Assembly (NCBI GenBank): GCA_011056555.1
Contig: DSEQ01000038.1
Span: 1-64,000, forward strand
Direction of reading: 5' to 3'
Length of the DNA: 64,000 nucleotides
Origin: Candidatus Zixiibacteriota bacterium
Lineage (GTDB): Bacteria > Zixibacteria > MSB-5A5 > JAABVY01
Shown: positions 8,944 through 18,403 of the stretch, piece by piece
Position numbering within the stretch: the first letter of the stretch is position 1
Layout of the letters: each line of letters opens with the position of its first letter
The notes under the pieces: model-generated
The model's database searches: none
What the model was told of the DNA's origin: nothing
The model's input: the letters and a program-made list of their open reading frames with translations, nothing else
Position numbers and translations under genes: made by a program

Positions 8944-9162
8944 TCATCTCAGTTTTATTTCGGAAAGGCCCTGTTCGAGGCGGGGCATCTCCTCGCTCTC
9001 CGAATATATCAGCGGGGTGGCATCCCTTTTTTCCCTGAGGTTATGCTCGATCACACCTCCCTCTCCCCCGGTTGGAATATTCCCGGATGCTGCGGCCAGA
9101 AGGATAAGTCCAAGCACAACACATCCGGCCGAGAACTTAACGATCTTCTTAAATCTTTCCAA
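8944..9162 (-). CDS. Small single-pass membrane protein
   Basis: A 72-aa protein, unrecognised. A hydrophobic stretch (GCVVLGLILLAAASG) near the N terminus looks like a membrane anchor or signal peptide, followed by a polar, charged tail. A TTG at 9162 is preceded by GGAGG at suitable spacing, so it is chosen over a longer start at 9195. It overlaps the end of the YeiH-family gene by about 14 bases on the same strand, which suggests co-translation. Confidence 0.5.
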   Translation of the reverse strand: MERFKKIVKFSAGCVVLGLILLAAASGNIPTGGEGGVIEHNLREKRDATPLIYSESEEMPRLEQGLSEIKLR

Positions 9163-10666
9163 AGAGGATTCCTCCAAACGCCAGATAGGCCGCAAATAAA
9201 GTCAGCACAAGGTTAAAACTCTGTCCGCAGATATACAAAAGAATCGGTTTGCCTCCCACAAGCTGACTTCCAAGATCTCGGAAATTTGACTCCAGGCCGA
9301 TCGATACGAAGGCGATGCAGAACAGCCATCCGCGAATGGTCTTTGTTGATGCGCTAATAATTTCTGATTCAATATAATTCGAGCCGTAAATCGGTATGAG
9401 TACGAAGGAAAATACGATGGATGCTCCAATAAATCCCACAATGAATTTTGGGAAGCGGTACCAGATTTCCATGGCATTGGCACGGGGAGCATCGGCGGTG
9501 CGCTCGATTCTGAAGGCCCAATATACTGCCACAACGAAAGCAACCACGCCGATCAGAATATTCTGAATCATTTTGACCACCGCGGCGATTTTCTCGGCTT
9601 CCGCGCCCAGCATCGATCCGGCCGCCACAACCGCCCCGGTAGCGTCGATAGTACCGCCCATCCAGGCTGCACCGACAGCAGTTTTCATGCCCACCATCTT
9701 GATTGCAATCGGCATGAAAATCATCATCAGGACTGTGAATATCAGGGTCATCCCTACCGCCAGGGTGAGTTCATCCTTTTTGGCCTTGCAGGCGGCCGCT
9801 GTTGCAATTGCCGCCGACACACCGCAGACCGAGGTTGCCGCGGCAATGATTATCACCAGGGTCTTGGAAGCCATATTAAGAATTCGGGTGCCGAACAGGA
9901 ACATGAAAATTATCACAGTCGGAGTTACCAGCCAGGCGACAAAAAGTCCTGGCGCGCCCAGAGCCAGAATTTTGCCAAAAAGAATTTCCGCGCCCAGAAG
10001 GACGAGCCCGGTTTTTATAAACATCTCAGTCCGCGCCCCGGTTAAGAGCCACCAGGGAGTGCCAATCGTATTGGAGATCAGGAGACCCAGGAGCAGTGCC
10101 CAGAAGGCATACCCCAGACCATAGGCCTTGATCACATTTTGATCGGAAAACGTATAGGCTATTATGGCCAGCACAAAAATCACGACATACCCGGCCAGGT
10201 ATTCAAACGGATTATGTCCCATCGCCTTCACGCCGATTGCAGTCATGAGGCCCAGCGAGACCATCAGGAAAAGCAGTTTCAGAATTATATTGCTTTTAGC
10301 CACAGGCGGGCTGTGGTAAAGCTGGTCGATTGCCGACTTGTATTCAGGATCTGAAGAGAATTTCTGCATCTCACGCATCTGGCTCGCAGTCATCAAGCCC
10401 TTGTAAATCAGGACCCCTTGTTTTTCATCGTATTTAAGATGTTTTGAAAGCGGGCCCTCGATATTAAGATCGGCAGGCTTATTTTCGAGCGGGTAAACAC
10501 GTTCATAGCTCTCGAACTGGTTTAGAGGATTTTTAACCCATTCCCCGAGTTTGGGAGCCTTGCCGGTAAAATGCAGAAGGGCAACTATGATTATAGCTGC
10601 ACCGAACCATACCGCCCACCAATCCTCGCTTCTAATAAGTGATCTTAATCCGGAATTATTGCTCAT
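9149..10666 (-). CDS. YeiH-family putative sulfate exporter
   Basis: A 505-aa polytopic inner-membrane protein of the PSE/UPF0324 family (Cons_hypoth698). Many hydrophobic segments are visible from residue about 19 onward, with a soluble N-terminal insertion (about 45-120). Family motifs include GARTEMFIKTGLVLLGAEILFG and the C-terminal SIGLESNFRDLG. The name rests on annotation convention; transport of sulfate, sulfite or another anion is not proven. Its place between the apr and siroheme/dsr blocks supports a sulfur-anion role. Confidence 0.85.
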   Translation of the reverse strand: MSNNSGLRSLIRSEDWWAVWFGAAIIIVALLHFTGKAPKLGEWVKNPLNQFESYERVYPLENKPADLNIEGPLSKHLKYDEKQGVLIYKGLMTASQMREMQKFSSDPEYKSAIDQLYHSPPVAKSNIILKLLFLMVSLGLMTAIGVKAMGHNPFEYLAGYVVIFVLAIIAYTFSDQNVIKAYGLGYAFWALLLGLLISNTIGTPWWLLTGARTEMFIKTGLVLLGAEILFGKILALGAPGLFVAWLVTPTVIIFMFLFGTRILNMASKTLVIIIAAATSVCGVSAAIATAAACKAKKDELTLAVGMTLIFTVLMMIFMPIAIKMVGMKTAVGAAWMGGTIDATGAVVAAGSMLGAEAEKIAAVVKMIQNILIGVVAFVVAVYWAFRIERTADAPRANAMEIWYRFPKFIVGFIGASIVFSFVLIPIYGSNYIESEIISASTKTIRGWLFCIAFVSIGLESNFRDLGSQLVGGKPILLYICGQSFNLVLTLFAAYLAFGGILFGKI

Positions 10667-10988
10667 CCATACCTCCCTTAAAAAGCAGGATTCCGGTATT
10701 AAGATATATATATTTAACCTAATAAATCAAATTGTTTTTGAGCGGTATGGTGTGGAGTTTCAGACTAACAGAGTTCCGCCAGTTGCTCAGAACCGGCGGA
10801 TTGTGAATCGCGCAATTGGCGGACGGCAGGTCTGAGGACCTGCTGCAACAGGAAAGTAGCCGGCAGGAAAGGATCCCCGTCAAGAGCCGGATCTACGACC
10901 TGCCGGCACATAGCTTCGACCGCTTACATATAGTGCCGCCGGGAACCCACTCCGGGCGGGGTGATGTCGAATCCCCCATAGATTTAAT
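10667..10988. repeat. Intergenic repeat region between YeiH gene and hemL
   Basis: No gene is supported here. GTGCCGCCGGGAACCCA begins at 10933 and continues into a palindromic arm up to about 10960. The same core recurs at 39644-39667 and, inverted and diverged, at 39674-39701. Around 10815-10915 there are further short inverted repeats built on GGCAGGT/ACCTGC and GCCGG. The part nearest YeiH (10680-10735) is AT-rich and may hold its promoter. Confidence 0.5.
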
Positions 10989-12281
10989 CTACATGATCTT
11001 TTGGAGGCCCTTTTCCATTGCATCCAAGGTCACTTCCAAAATCTCTTTTGTATGCGAAATGGTCAGAAATCCGACTTCATAGCCCGAGGGAGCGAAATAG
11101 AAGCCCTGTTCCAGCATGGCATGGAAGAACTTGGCATAGAGTTTTATTGATTCTGGAGTGATTTGCTTGCCTTGAGTAGGAAGATCGCCTTCGGCAAATG
11201 AAAACCAGAAGATCGAACCTTTCCTGGCAATATTCATAGGATAGCCGTTCTTCGTTATGATTTCCCTTATATTATCTTCCCAGAATTTCCCAATTTCCTC
11301 CAGATATTTCCATGAATCATATTCGATTAGATAAGACAACACGGCAATACCTGAAGACATTGCAAGCGGATTGCCAGACAAGGTCCCAGCCTGATAAACC
11401 GGTCCGAGCGGGGCAATCTTCTCCATGATCTCCCGTTTCGCTCCGAATGCTCCTACCGGAAGCCCGCCGCCGATGACCTTTCCAAAGGTCACTATATCCG
11501 GATCGATGCAATACATTTCTGTCGCCCCGCCTTTGCCGACACGGAATCCGGTGATAACCTCATCGACAACCAGAAGCGCATTATGCTTATGTGCTTTCTG
11601 CTGGAGGTGATGCATGAATTCTCGGGACTGTATCAAGAGGCCGTTGTTAGCCGGAATGCCCTCGACAAGAATGCAGGCGATATCATTGCCGTGCTTTTCA
11701 AAAAGCTGATCCAGCTTATCGGTATCATCCAGTGGGATATTATATGTGTTCTGCGCATTTCCTTCTGTCACACCTGCGGATGCGGGAAGGCCCAGAGTGG
11801 CGAGACCTGAACCCGCTTCAACCAGGAGATAGTCCACATGACCATGATACCCGCCCTCGAATTTTAAGACACTATCCTTCCCGGTGAAGCCTCGGGCAAG
11901 ACGGACCGCGGACATGACAGCCTCGGTACCGGAGGATACAAAACGCACCATATCGATCTTCTTAAAATTGGACACTACAATATCCGCGAGCTGAACCTCG
12001 ACCTCGGTGGGAATTCCGAAACTGGTACCTTTCTCGGCCTGTTTTTTGACAGCCTCCACGACCACCGGATGGGCATGGCCCATAATAGATGCGCCCCATG
12101 ACTGGCAGTAATCGACATATTTATTACCATCGACATCATATATATATGTGCCCTCGCCGCGCTCCATAAAGATCGGCGTACCGCCCACCTGGCCGAAGGC
12201 CCGCACCGGCGAATTTACACCTTTGGGGATGAGACTGCATGCTTTCTCGAATAGTTTTTCCGATTTTTCAATTTTACTCAT
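10989..12281 (-). CDS. hemL: Glutamate-1-semialdehyde 2,1-aminomutase
   Basis: A PLP enzyme converting glutamate-1-semialdehyde to 5-aminolevulinate, the second step of the C5 tetrapyrrole route. The 430 aa length is normal. The PLP-lysine motif FGKVIGGGLPVGAFG and the SSGTEAVMSAVRLAR cofactor region are intact. It is the last gene of a siroheme operon and overlaps hemB by eight bases. Product demand here is mainly siroheme for DsrAB. Confidence 0.97.
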   Translation of the reverse strand: MSKIEKSEKLFEKACSLIPKGVNSPVRAFGQVGGTPIFMERGEGTYIYDVDGNKYVDYCQSWGASIMGHAHPVVVEAVKKQAEKGTSFGIPTEVEVQLADIVVSNFKKIDMVRFVSSGTEAVMSAVRLARGFTGKDSVLKFEGGYHGHVDYLLVEAGSGLATLGLPASAGVTEGNAQNTYNIPLDDTDKLDQLFEKHGNDIACILVEGIPANNGLLIQSREFMHHLQQKAHKHNALLVVDEVITGFRVGKGGATEMYCIDPDIVTFGKVIGGGLPVGAFGAKREIMEKIAPLGPVYQAGTLSGNPLAMSSGIAVLSYLIEYDSWKYLEEIGKFWEDNIREIITKNGYPMNIARKGSIFWFSFAEGDLPTQGKQITPESIKLYAKFFHAMLEQGFYFAPSGYEVGFLTISHTKEILEVTLDAMEKGLQKIM

Positions 12282-13272
12282 CGAACCACCTGTTCTTCAA
12301 TAAATCACGGAGATGGTAAGTCAGTATTATGTCGGCGCCTGCACGGGTGATGGCGGTGAGATTTTCCAGAACGAGCGCCTTCTCATCAGCGAGGCCGGCT
12401 TTCACCGCCAGCTTTGCCTGCGAGAATTCACCGGAAACATTATAAGCCGCGACCGGCAGGTCGGTATTCTGTCTGAATAGTGATATTATATCCAGATAGG
12501 GCAGGGCCGGCTTGACCATGACAATATCCGCCCCCTCGTCGATATCCAGCCACAGCTCCTTCAAAGCCTCACGGCTGTTGCGGTAATCCATCTGGTAGGT
12601 TTTACGGTCGCCGAATGACGGTGCAGAGTCCGCCGCCTCGCGGAACGGGCCATAATAAGCCGAAGCGTATTTGGCGGTGTAAGCCATGATCAGGGTATTA
12701 ATAAATCCCCTCGAATCCAGCGCCTCCCTGATCGCGCCAACGCGAAAGTCCATCATGTCCGACGGCGCTACAATATCGGCCCCCGCCTCGGCATGCACGA
12801 CCGCCATTCTGGAAAGAGCATCAAGAGATGCATCGTTGTCAACATAATCATCCTTAATCAACCCGCAATGACCATGGTCGGTGTAAGCACAAAGGCAGAT
12901 ATCGCAGGATATCATCACATCATTCGCAAATTCTGTTCTCAATTTCCGGATAGCTTTCACCACGGGATTCTGCTTCGAGTATGCCATAGTGGCCCTGGAG
13001 TCTTTCTTATCGCTCAGACCGAAGAGCATGACATTCTTTATACCAAGCTTGACGTCCTTTTCGATTTGCTTGACGAGTCTATCGGCAGTATGCCTCTCGA
13101 TACCGGGCATCGATTCTATTTTCTCAATCTTATTTTTTCCGGGGATAACAAAATAGGGCTGGATCATGCCGGGAAGGTTAAGGCGCGTTTCCGCAGTCAA
13201 GTCACGGATTAATTGCGCTGACCTCAGCCTTCTGGGACGAATGTTCGAATTATCTTTTAAAGCACCTGCCAT
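12274..13272 (-). CDS. hemB: Delta-aminolevulinate dehydratase (zinc type)
   Basis: Condenses two aminolevulinates to porphobilinogen. The 332-aa protein contains DICLCAYTDHGHCG, the Cys-rich site of zinc-dependent HemB, and the catalytic lysine regions MVKPALPYLD and MAYTAKYASAYYGPFR. The ATG at 13272 has GGAG five bases upstream and is preferred to a GTG at 13278. It overlaps the 3-prime end of the upstream hemC fusion by 16 bases. Confidence 0.96.
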   Translation of the reverse strand: MAGALKDNSNIRPRRLRSAQLIRDLTAETRLNLPGMIQPYFVIPGKNKIEKIESMPGIERHTADRLVKQIEKDVKLGIKNVMLFGLSDKKDSRATMAYSKQNPVVKAIRKLRTEFANDVMISCDICLCAYTDHGHCGLIKDDYVDNDASLDALSRMAVVHAEAGADIVAPSDMMDFRVGAIREALDSRGFINTLIMAYTAKYASAYYGPFREAADSAPSFGDRKTYQMDYRNSREALKELWLDIDEGADIVMVKPALPYLDIISLFRQNTDLPVAAYNVSGEFSQAKLAVKAGLADEKALVLENLTAITRAGADIILTYHLRDLLKNRWFDE

Positions 13273-14912
13273 AACCACTCCAGATTTGAATTGGGAAGTT
13301 CCCAGTCAACCTTATAGCCCGATTTCTTAATCTTTTCCGATGTCCTGGGGCCGATTGATATTATGATACTATTTTCAGGTAAATCTATCTTATCGAATGT
13401 GTATTCAGCCGCCAACGGGCTGGTGAAACAATAATATGCAACTTCTCCGGGATTGACATCGGGAAGATTCTCTTTTTTTTCGGGAATCGATTCATAGATT
13501 TCGAACCTCCTGACATGCCATCCGGCATCGCCAAGCACTCTTTGGAGATCGTGCCCGGCTTCCCGGGCGCAAGGGAAAAGGGCCTTGCCCTTCCTGTAAT
13601 CAAGCAGATGGGCGCCCAACCCCGCACCAGTGGAAATATGGGAAACGATAATCTCGGAATCGGGGAAGGCTTCACTGCAGGCCTCCGCGGTTTTCACTCC
13701 CACAGTGGCGATTTTTTTATGAGAGTATTTTTCCGGAGCAATATCACTGTCCTCCAGAATCTCCTTGAAGAACTGGACCGCATTGGCGCTGGTTAGAATT
13801 ATATATTCATAAGCCTCAAATTCCTGCTCGATATCGATCCATTCCTTCTCATCAAAATTTTTTCTTAAGCTCTGGACCGGATATGGAATAAGCTCTATAT
13901 CCTTTGCGGCGAGCTTTTCACCCAGCTCATCCGTCTTTTCCGAGGGACGGGTGATCAAGAGTTTCCGCGGGAGATCTTTGGAGCGCCCCTTAAAATTCAA
14001 AAGATCAGAAATCTCAGTCGATTTAATGTATGCGTAACTTTCTTCAACCAGTTGATCAAAGTCTTCCGAGCTTATCTTAGCACGAAGATATTTTTCGGTT
14101 TTATCGGGAAGCAGGTAGGACCAGAAGACCGTCATCACCCAGCCTTCTTCTGCTCTGGTGAGATTCGCTCCCAGGGGGAGATGACATCCGCCGCCGCACA
14201 GGAGCAGAAGTCTTCTCTCGGCATCAACGGCCGATTTGGTATCAGCATGATTTATCTTTGCCGCCCTGCTTGCCACATCATAATCTTTGATCCGTGTTTC
14301 AACCGCCAATGCACCCTGAGCCGGGGCAGGTACGAATTCATCTCTCTTCAGCACCCGCAGCTCCAGATCGTCAATCTCCACCCCGACTCGCTTGAGCCCG
14401 GCGTAAGCGATAATTATCGCATCATATTCGCCCTCCCGCAGTTTCTCCAGGCGCGTGGTCACGTTTCCGCGAAGATCCTTGACCTTCAGATCCGGCCGCA
14501 GCGCCCTGATCTGGGCCTTCCGCCTGATTGCGCTGGTACCGATAGTTAACCCCTCATTCAGGTTCAAGGGCCGGGAATCATCAATATTCTCAGTCCTGGT
14601 AAGCAGCGCCTCCGAGGGATTTTCTCTTTCGGCGATAGCGACGACATCGATTCCGGGAGGTTGCTGTATCGGTAAGTCCTTAAGAGAGTGCACGGCAATA
14701 TCAGCGCGGCCGTCAAAAAGAGCCTGCTCTATCTCTTTGGTGAAGAAGCCCGCACCTTTGACCTCTGAGAGCGGTTTATTCTGGATAACATCACCCGCAG
14801 TCCTGACCACCATAAGCTCCGCTTCCAGACCGGCCTTCTCCAAAAGCATATCCCGTATCATTCCCGACTGGCGCATGGCCAGCCTGCTTCCCCTTGTCGC
14901 TATCTTCAACAT
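13257..14912 (-). CDS. hemC: HemC-HemD fusion: porphobilinogen deaminase and uroporphyrinogen-III synthase
   Basis: At 551 aa this is well above the roughly 310 aa of HemC. Residues 1 to about 305 are porphobilinogen deaminase: KIATRGSRLAMRQ at the start, AVHSLKDLP, and GGGCHLPLGAN holding the Cys that anchors the dipyrromethane cofactor. The remainder (about 315-551), starting KLLITRP and with TSANAVQFF and FTSPLAAEY, is a uroporphyrinogen-III synthase domain. A second HemD-like domain is fused to CobA next door, so the cluster encodes two. Gap to the upstream gene is two bases. Confidence 0.93.
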   Translation of the reverse strand: MLKIATRGSRLAMRQSGMIRDMLLEKAGLEAELMVVRTAGDVIQNKPLSEVKGAGFFTKEIEQALFDGRADIAVHSLKDLPIQQPPGIDVVAIAERENPSEALLTRTENIDDSRPLNLNEGLTIGTSAIRRKAQIRALRPDLKVKDLRGNVTTRLEKLREGEYDAIIIAYAGLKRVGVEIDDLELRVLKRDEFVPAPAQGALAVETRIKDYDVASRAAKINHADTKSAVDAERRLLLLCGGGCHLPLGANLTRAEEGWVMTVFWSYLLPDKTEKYLRAKISSEDFDQLVEESYAYIKSTEISDLLNFKGRSKDLPRKLLITRPSEKTDELGEKLAAKDIELIPYPVQSLRKNFDEKEWIDIEQEFEAYEYIILTSANAVQFFKEILEDSDIAPEKYSHKKIATVGVKTAEACSEAFPDSEIIVSHISTGAGLGAHLLDYRKGKALFPCAREAGHDLQRVLGDAGWHVRRFEIYESIPEKKENLPDVNPGEVAYYCFTSPLAAEYTFDKIDLPENSIIISIGPRTSEKIKKSGYKVDWELPNSNLEWLWQVL

Positions 14913-14914
14913 GG

Positions 14915-16453
14915 TTACTTCTTTTGATAATATTGAACTATCTGATTTATCAAGTCAGGTATTGAATGCCTGGTTGCCTCCAGTTCGACCTCCATTTTGT
15001 ATTTCCTGACCACTTCCGATGTGGTCGGGCCAATAGTCGCTATTTTCGATTTTGCGGCAAGTTCCAGGGCCTTATCATGCCCGAGAATATTCACCAGACC
15101 GTCAACCGATTTCCCGCTCGAGAACATTATCATGTGGGGAGGATGCATGAAAAGCCTTTTGATTTCATTCTCCCGCCAGTCTGCATATTCGGTCTTATAT
15201 AACGTCAGGGGATGGACCTCTGCTCCGCCCTTTTTCAGAATTTCCGCAATATTATCATGCGGCAGCTGACCGCGCACCCTGATCAGCTTTATCTTATGTA
15301 CTTCGATATCCTCGCACATTTGCTGTGCGAATTTCACCATACCGGAAACAGAGGGAGCATAATCCGGCTGATAGCCGAGATCTCTCAAAGCCCGCAGGGT
15401 GCCATGCCCCGCCGCTGCTATAGCATAACGTCCCACCAGACGCAGATCGATCTGTTTTGATTTCAGGTAGCCGAAGAAGTAGCGCACGCCGTTCTCACCG
15501 GAAAAGAAAAGCCAGTTATCTTTGCCGCCGGATCTAATAAATTTCTCCCAGCCCTCTTTATCATCATTATATCTGGTTTTGATGGTGGGGTATGCGATCA
15601 CCTCCGCGCCCATATTGCGGAAGAGCTGGTAAATCCATCTGGACTGGTCGGCCGGACGGGTGATCATAATGCGTACGCCGGAAAGCATCTTGCGATTATA
15701 CCATTCCAGCTTTTCGGACAATGCGGCCACCTCGCCAATAATGAATATTGCCGGAGGATTAACATTCTGTCTTTCCGCTTCCGCGGGTAAATCCTCCAGG
15801 CGGGCCCGCACCACCTTCTGAGTTGAGAAGCAGCAGCGTTCGATCATAGCCGCCTCGATTCCGGGAGGCATCCCACCCTCGATCAATTTTTCAACCACGG
15901 TTGGAAGCTGTCTTACGCCCATGTATCCGATGACAGTACCCTTCTTGACTTTTCCGACCCAATCCCAATCCACGAATAAATCATGATCGGCGGCGCCGTG
16001 CGCGGTGAGCAAAAGTATGGCGCTGGACATATCCCTGTGGCTGGGGGGAATTCCGGCTGAGGCCGCGGCGGCAAGCCCGGCGGTAACTCCGGGGACAACT
16101 TCGAAATCGACGTCATTTTTCCTGAGATATTCCGCTTCTTCCCCGCCTCTTCCGAAGACAAACGGATCGCCTCCTTTTAAACGGGCGACATTTTTGCCCT
16201 GTCTGGCATGTTCAACCAGCAGCTCATTGATTTTTTCCTGGGGAAGAGTGTGTGCGCTGGCAGATTTTCCCACGTAAATTTTTTCTATGTGCGGAGGCGC
16301 CGTCACGATCAATTCATGAGGGATCAGGTTGTCATAGATAATTACATCGCAGGAGCTGAGCAGGCTGCTACCCCTGATTGTAATCAGGTCCGGATCGCCC
16401 GGCCCCGCGCCGATGAGATAAACTTTGCCCTTCTTTTTGCTGTTTTCAGCCAT
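14915..16453 (-). CDS. cobA: CobA-HemD fusion: uroporphyrinogen-III methyltransferase and synthase
   Basis: A 512-aa bifunctional protein. Residues about 10-255 are the SAM-dependent uroporphyrinogen-III C-methyltransferase that makes precorrin-2: YLIGAGPGDPDLITIRG, YVGKSA, RLKGGDPFVFGRGGEE, PGVTAGLAAAASAGIP. Residues about 260-512 are a HemD fold: IMITRPADQS, FFSGENGVRYFF, MFSSGKSVDGL. The ATG at 16453 is used; the TTG three bases earlier directly follows the sirC stop. Such CobA/HemD fusions are common in anaerobes. Confidence 0.94.
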   Translation of the reverse strand: MAENSKKKGKVYLIGAGPGDPDLITIRGSSLLSSCDVIIYDNLIPHELIVTAPPHIEKIYVGKSASAHTLPQEKINELLVEHARQGKNVARLKGGDPFVFGRGGEEAEYLRKNDVDFEVVPGVTAGLAAAASAGIPPSHRDMSSAILLLTAHGAADHDLFVDWDWVGKVKKGTVIGYMGVRQLPTVVEKLIEGGMPPGIEAAMIERCCFSTQKVVRARLEDLPAEAERQNVNPPAIFIIGEVAALSEKLEWYNRKMLSGVRIMITRPADQSRWIYQLFRNMGAEVIAYPTIKTRYNDDKEGWEKFIRSGGKDNWLFFSGENGVRYFFGYLKSKQIDLRLVGRYAIAAAGHGTLRALRDLGYQPDYAPSVSGMVKFAQQMCEDIEVHKIKLIRVRGQLPHDNIAEILKKGGAEVHPLTLYKTEYADWRENEIKRLFMHPPHMIMFSSGKSVDGLVNILGHDKALELAAKSKIATIGPTTSEVVRKYKMEVELEATRHSIPDLINQIVQYYQKK

Positions 16454-16456
16454 CAA

Positions 16457-17116
16457 TTAAATTTCTTCCAGACTGTCCAGCAGTTTATTATAATATTCTT
16501 CGGCCGCATGTTCATCATGCTGGCGCAGTATTTCCATCCAGTTGACATCCAGAAAACGCTTGAAGCATTCAGCTTTGAGGTCCTCACGATCCTTGAACTT
16601 GCGCAGGACATACTTGCGGTATTTACCGGCCAGTTCCCCTATAAAGACCCATTCCTCGGTAAAAGCATTTTCCATGATCTGCCTCAAGAATGCTGAGAGA
16701 AAGGGCGACTTGCCGGCCGTTGAAACCGTGAAGGTTATCGGACCGCGTCTCAATATTGAAGGAAAGATGAAGTCACAGTGCCCGGGGTCATCAACAACAT
16801 TTATCAGGATATTGCGTTTTTTGCATTCTTCATAAATTTCTTCATTTAATTTGCTGTCATCAGTCGCCGCGATAACATAATCCATGTTTTCCAGGTCAGA
16901 GGTCTCATATTCTTTTTCTCGCAAAATCAGCAGCGAGTTCTTTTCCAGTTCGCGTATCTTTTGATCCGGTTCCCTGGCGACCACAGTCAGGTGGGTGCCG
17001 CGTGGAACAAGCAGGTCGATTTTGCGTGCGGCAACCTTGCCGCCCCCCACCACCAGAAAATTTTTATCTTCAAGGGCAAGGTTTACCGGAAGGTATTCCT
17101 CAATAGAATGTTTCAC
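16457..17116 (-). CDS. sirC: Precorrin-2 dehydrogenase, SirC/Met8p-like
   Basis: A 219-aa NAD-dependent enzyme oxidising precorrin-2 to sirohydrochlorin, perhaps also inserting iron as Met8p does. The N-terminal VVGGGKVAARKIDLL is the nucleotide-binding loop. VIAATDDSKLNEEIYEEC, the NVVDDPGHCDFIFPS segment and TVSTAGKSPFLS are typical of the family. The length matches single-function SirC rather than CysG. No separate ferrochelatase gene lies in the window, so iron insertion may be done here or elsewhere. Confidence 0.93.
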   Translation of the reverse strand: MKHSIEEYLPVNLALEDKNFLVVGGGKVAARKIDLLVPRGTHLTVVAREPDQKIRELEKNSLLILREKEYETSDLENMDYVIAATDDSKLNEEIYEECKKRNILINVVDDPGHCDFIFPSILRRGPITFTVSTAGKSPFLSAFLRQIMENAFTEEWVFIGELAGKYRKYVLRKFKDREDLKAECFKRFLDVNWMEILRQHDEHAAEEYYNKLLDSLEEI

Positions 17117-17121
17117 AGTTT

Positions 17122-18354
17122 CTAATGTCCTTTCTTGCAGCGTCGATTTGTAGTTAGCAAACGATCTATCAGGCGTTTTGAAAATTCCTCGATCTTCTTT
17201 GTAGTATCATCATCCAGCTCTCTGGTAATCTCGGCCAACTCCTCGCGTCGAATTCTTTCCAGCTCATGCTCTACGCGCATGACCAGCGGCTCGCTTTTGG
17301 CATGTTCGTACCAGTACCCGAATTCGGCGAGCTTGCGGTTGATTATCTCCTCGGCCTGCGGGATAGCGTCTTCCCTGCTTTTCTGGGTCTCTTTCAAATA
17401 GAAATCAATATCTTCGAGGTCGAAGATCTTAATCTTGTCCCTGTGATCGGGAAGCGGAACTGTATCTCTTGGAATGGCCATGTCCATAATTATCATTTTC
17501 CGGCCATTGCTGTTTTCCACTGCCGGGAGGAGATTGGACTCATCCAGAATCGGTTCCGGAGAACCGGTGCATGTAATCACCACCTCAGAGGATTTAAGGA
17601 GTTTGTCAAGTTCGGACATGGCGTGTCCGGACCCGCCGTATTTTTCGGCCATCTCGAGCGCTTTCGATTCGGTGCGGTTGGCGAACATGAAATTGCTGTA
17701 GCCGGATTTATGCAGGGCGGTGGCGGCGATGTGAATCATCTGATTTACGCCGATAAAGAGTATGGGTATCTCCTTATTGCCGTTAATCTGGTTTTTCAGG
17801 AGGCTGACTGCCGCTCCCGAAACAGAGCTTGCCCCTTCGGTCAGGCTGGTCTGGCTGCGGACCAGTTTTCCGGTCCTGAAGCTGAGGTGGAACAGGCGGT
17901 GGATAATCTTGCCGGCGGTTTTGAGCATGCAGGCCGAGCTGTACGATTCCTTGATCTGGCCGAAGATCTGCGATTCGCCCAGAACCATGGAATCCAGGCC
18001 CCCCGCGACCTTGAACAGGTGCTCGACTGCCAGAAGCTCCTTTTTGACATAGCATTTCGGTTCCAGATATGAGATATCCAGCTTGCGGAAATTGCGGTAG
18101 AAATTCTTGACCACATTAAAAGGCTCCACCCCGGCTTTCAGCACAAGATAGAATTCCACCCGGTTGCAGGTCGAGATCGCCACCGCCTCGTAGACATTCT
18201 CAAAGTTGGCCAGCTCCAGATGGGCGCTTGGAATCTCGTCATGCCCCAGGGCCAGGGGCGCCCGTTCCTCGATCGTCGCAGTGCGATGATTGAGGCCGCA
18301 AACTGCCAGATACCAGCTTTCTTTATTGTCGCAATCTATACACTTTCGAGTCAT
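17122..18354 (-). CDS. hemA: Glutamyl-tRNA reductase
   Basis: The first committed enzyme of C5 tetrapyrrole synthesis, an NADPH-dependent reductase of glutamyl-tRNA (410 aa). The nucleophile Cys is in AISTCNRVEFY. GLDSMVLGESQIFGQ and the RxxNRT-like FANRTESKALE are intact, and a C-terminal helical dimerisation domain is present. A short Cys-containing N-terminal extension (MTRKCIDCDNKESW) precedes the canonical CGLNHRTA start. It leads a six-gene siroheme operon and is separated from the upstream gene by 49 bases. Confidence 0.96.
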   Translation of the reverse strand: MTRKCIDCDNKESWYLAVCGLNHRTATIEERAPLALGHDEIPSAHLELANFENVYEAVAISTCNRVEFYLVLKAGVEPFNVVKNFYRNFRKLDISYLEPKCYVKKELLAVEHLFKVAGGLDSMVLGESQIFGQIKESYSSACMLKTAGKIIHRLFHLSFRTGKLVRSQTSLTEGASSVSGAAVSLLKNQINGNKEIPILFIGVNQMIHIAATALHKSGYSNFMFANRTESKALEMAEKYGGSGHAMSELDKLLKSSEVVITCTGSPEPILDESNLLPAVENSNGRKMIIMDMAIPRDTVPLPDHRDKIKIFDLEDIDFYLKETQKSREDAIPQAEEIINRKLAEFGYWYEHAKSEPLVMRVEHELERIRREELAEITRELDDDTTKKIEEFSKRLIDRLLTTNRRCKKGH

Positions 18355-18403
18355 AATATACCATTTTTATCGACGTTCTAAAATATACGAATAAAAGCGG
18401 CTG

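Noticed and set aside
10816-11082. Plus-strand frame over the hemL end
   Set aside because: Consists of repeat sequence and antisense hemL.
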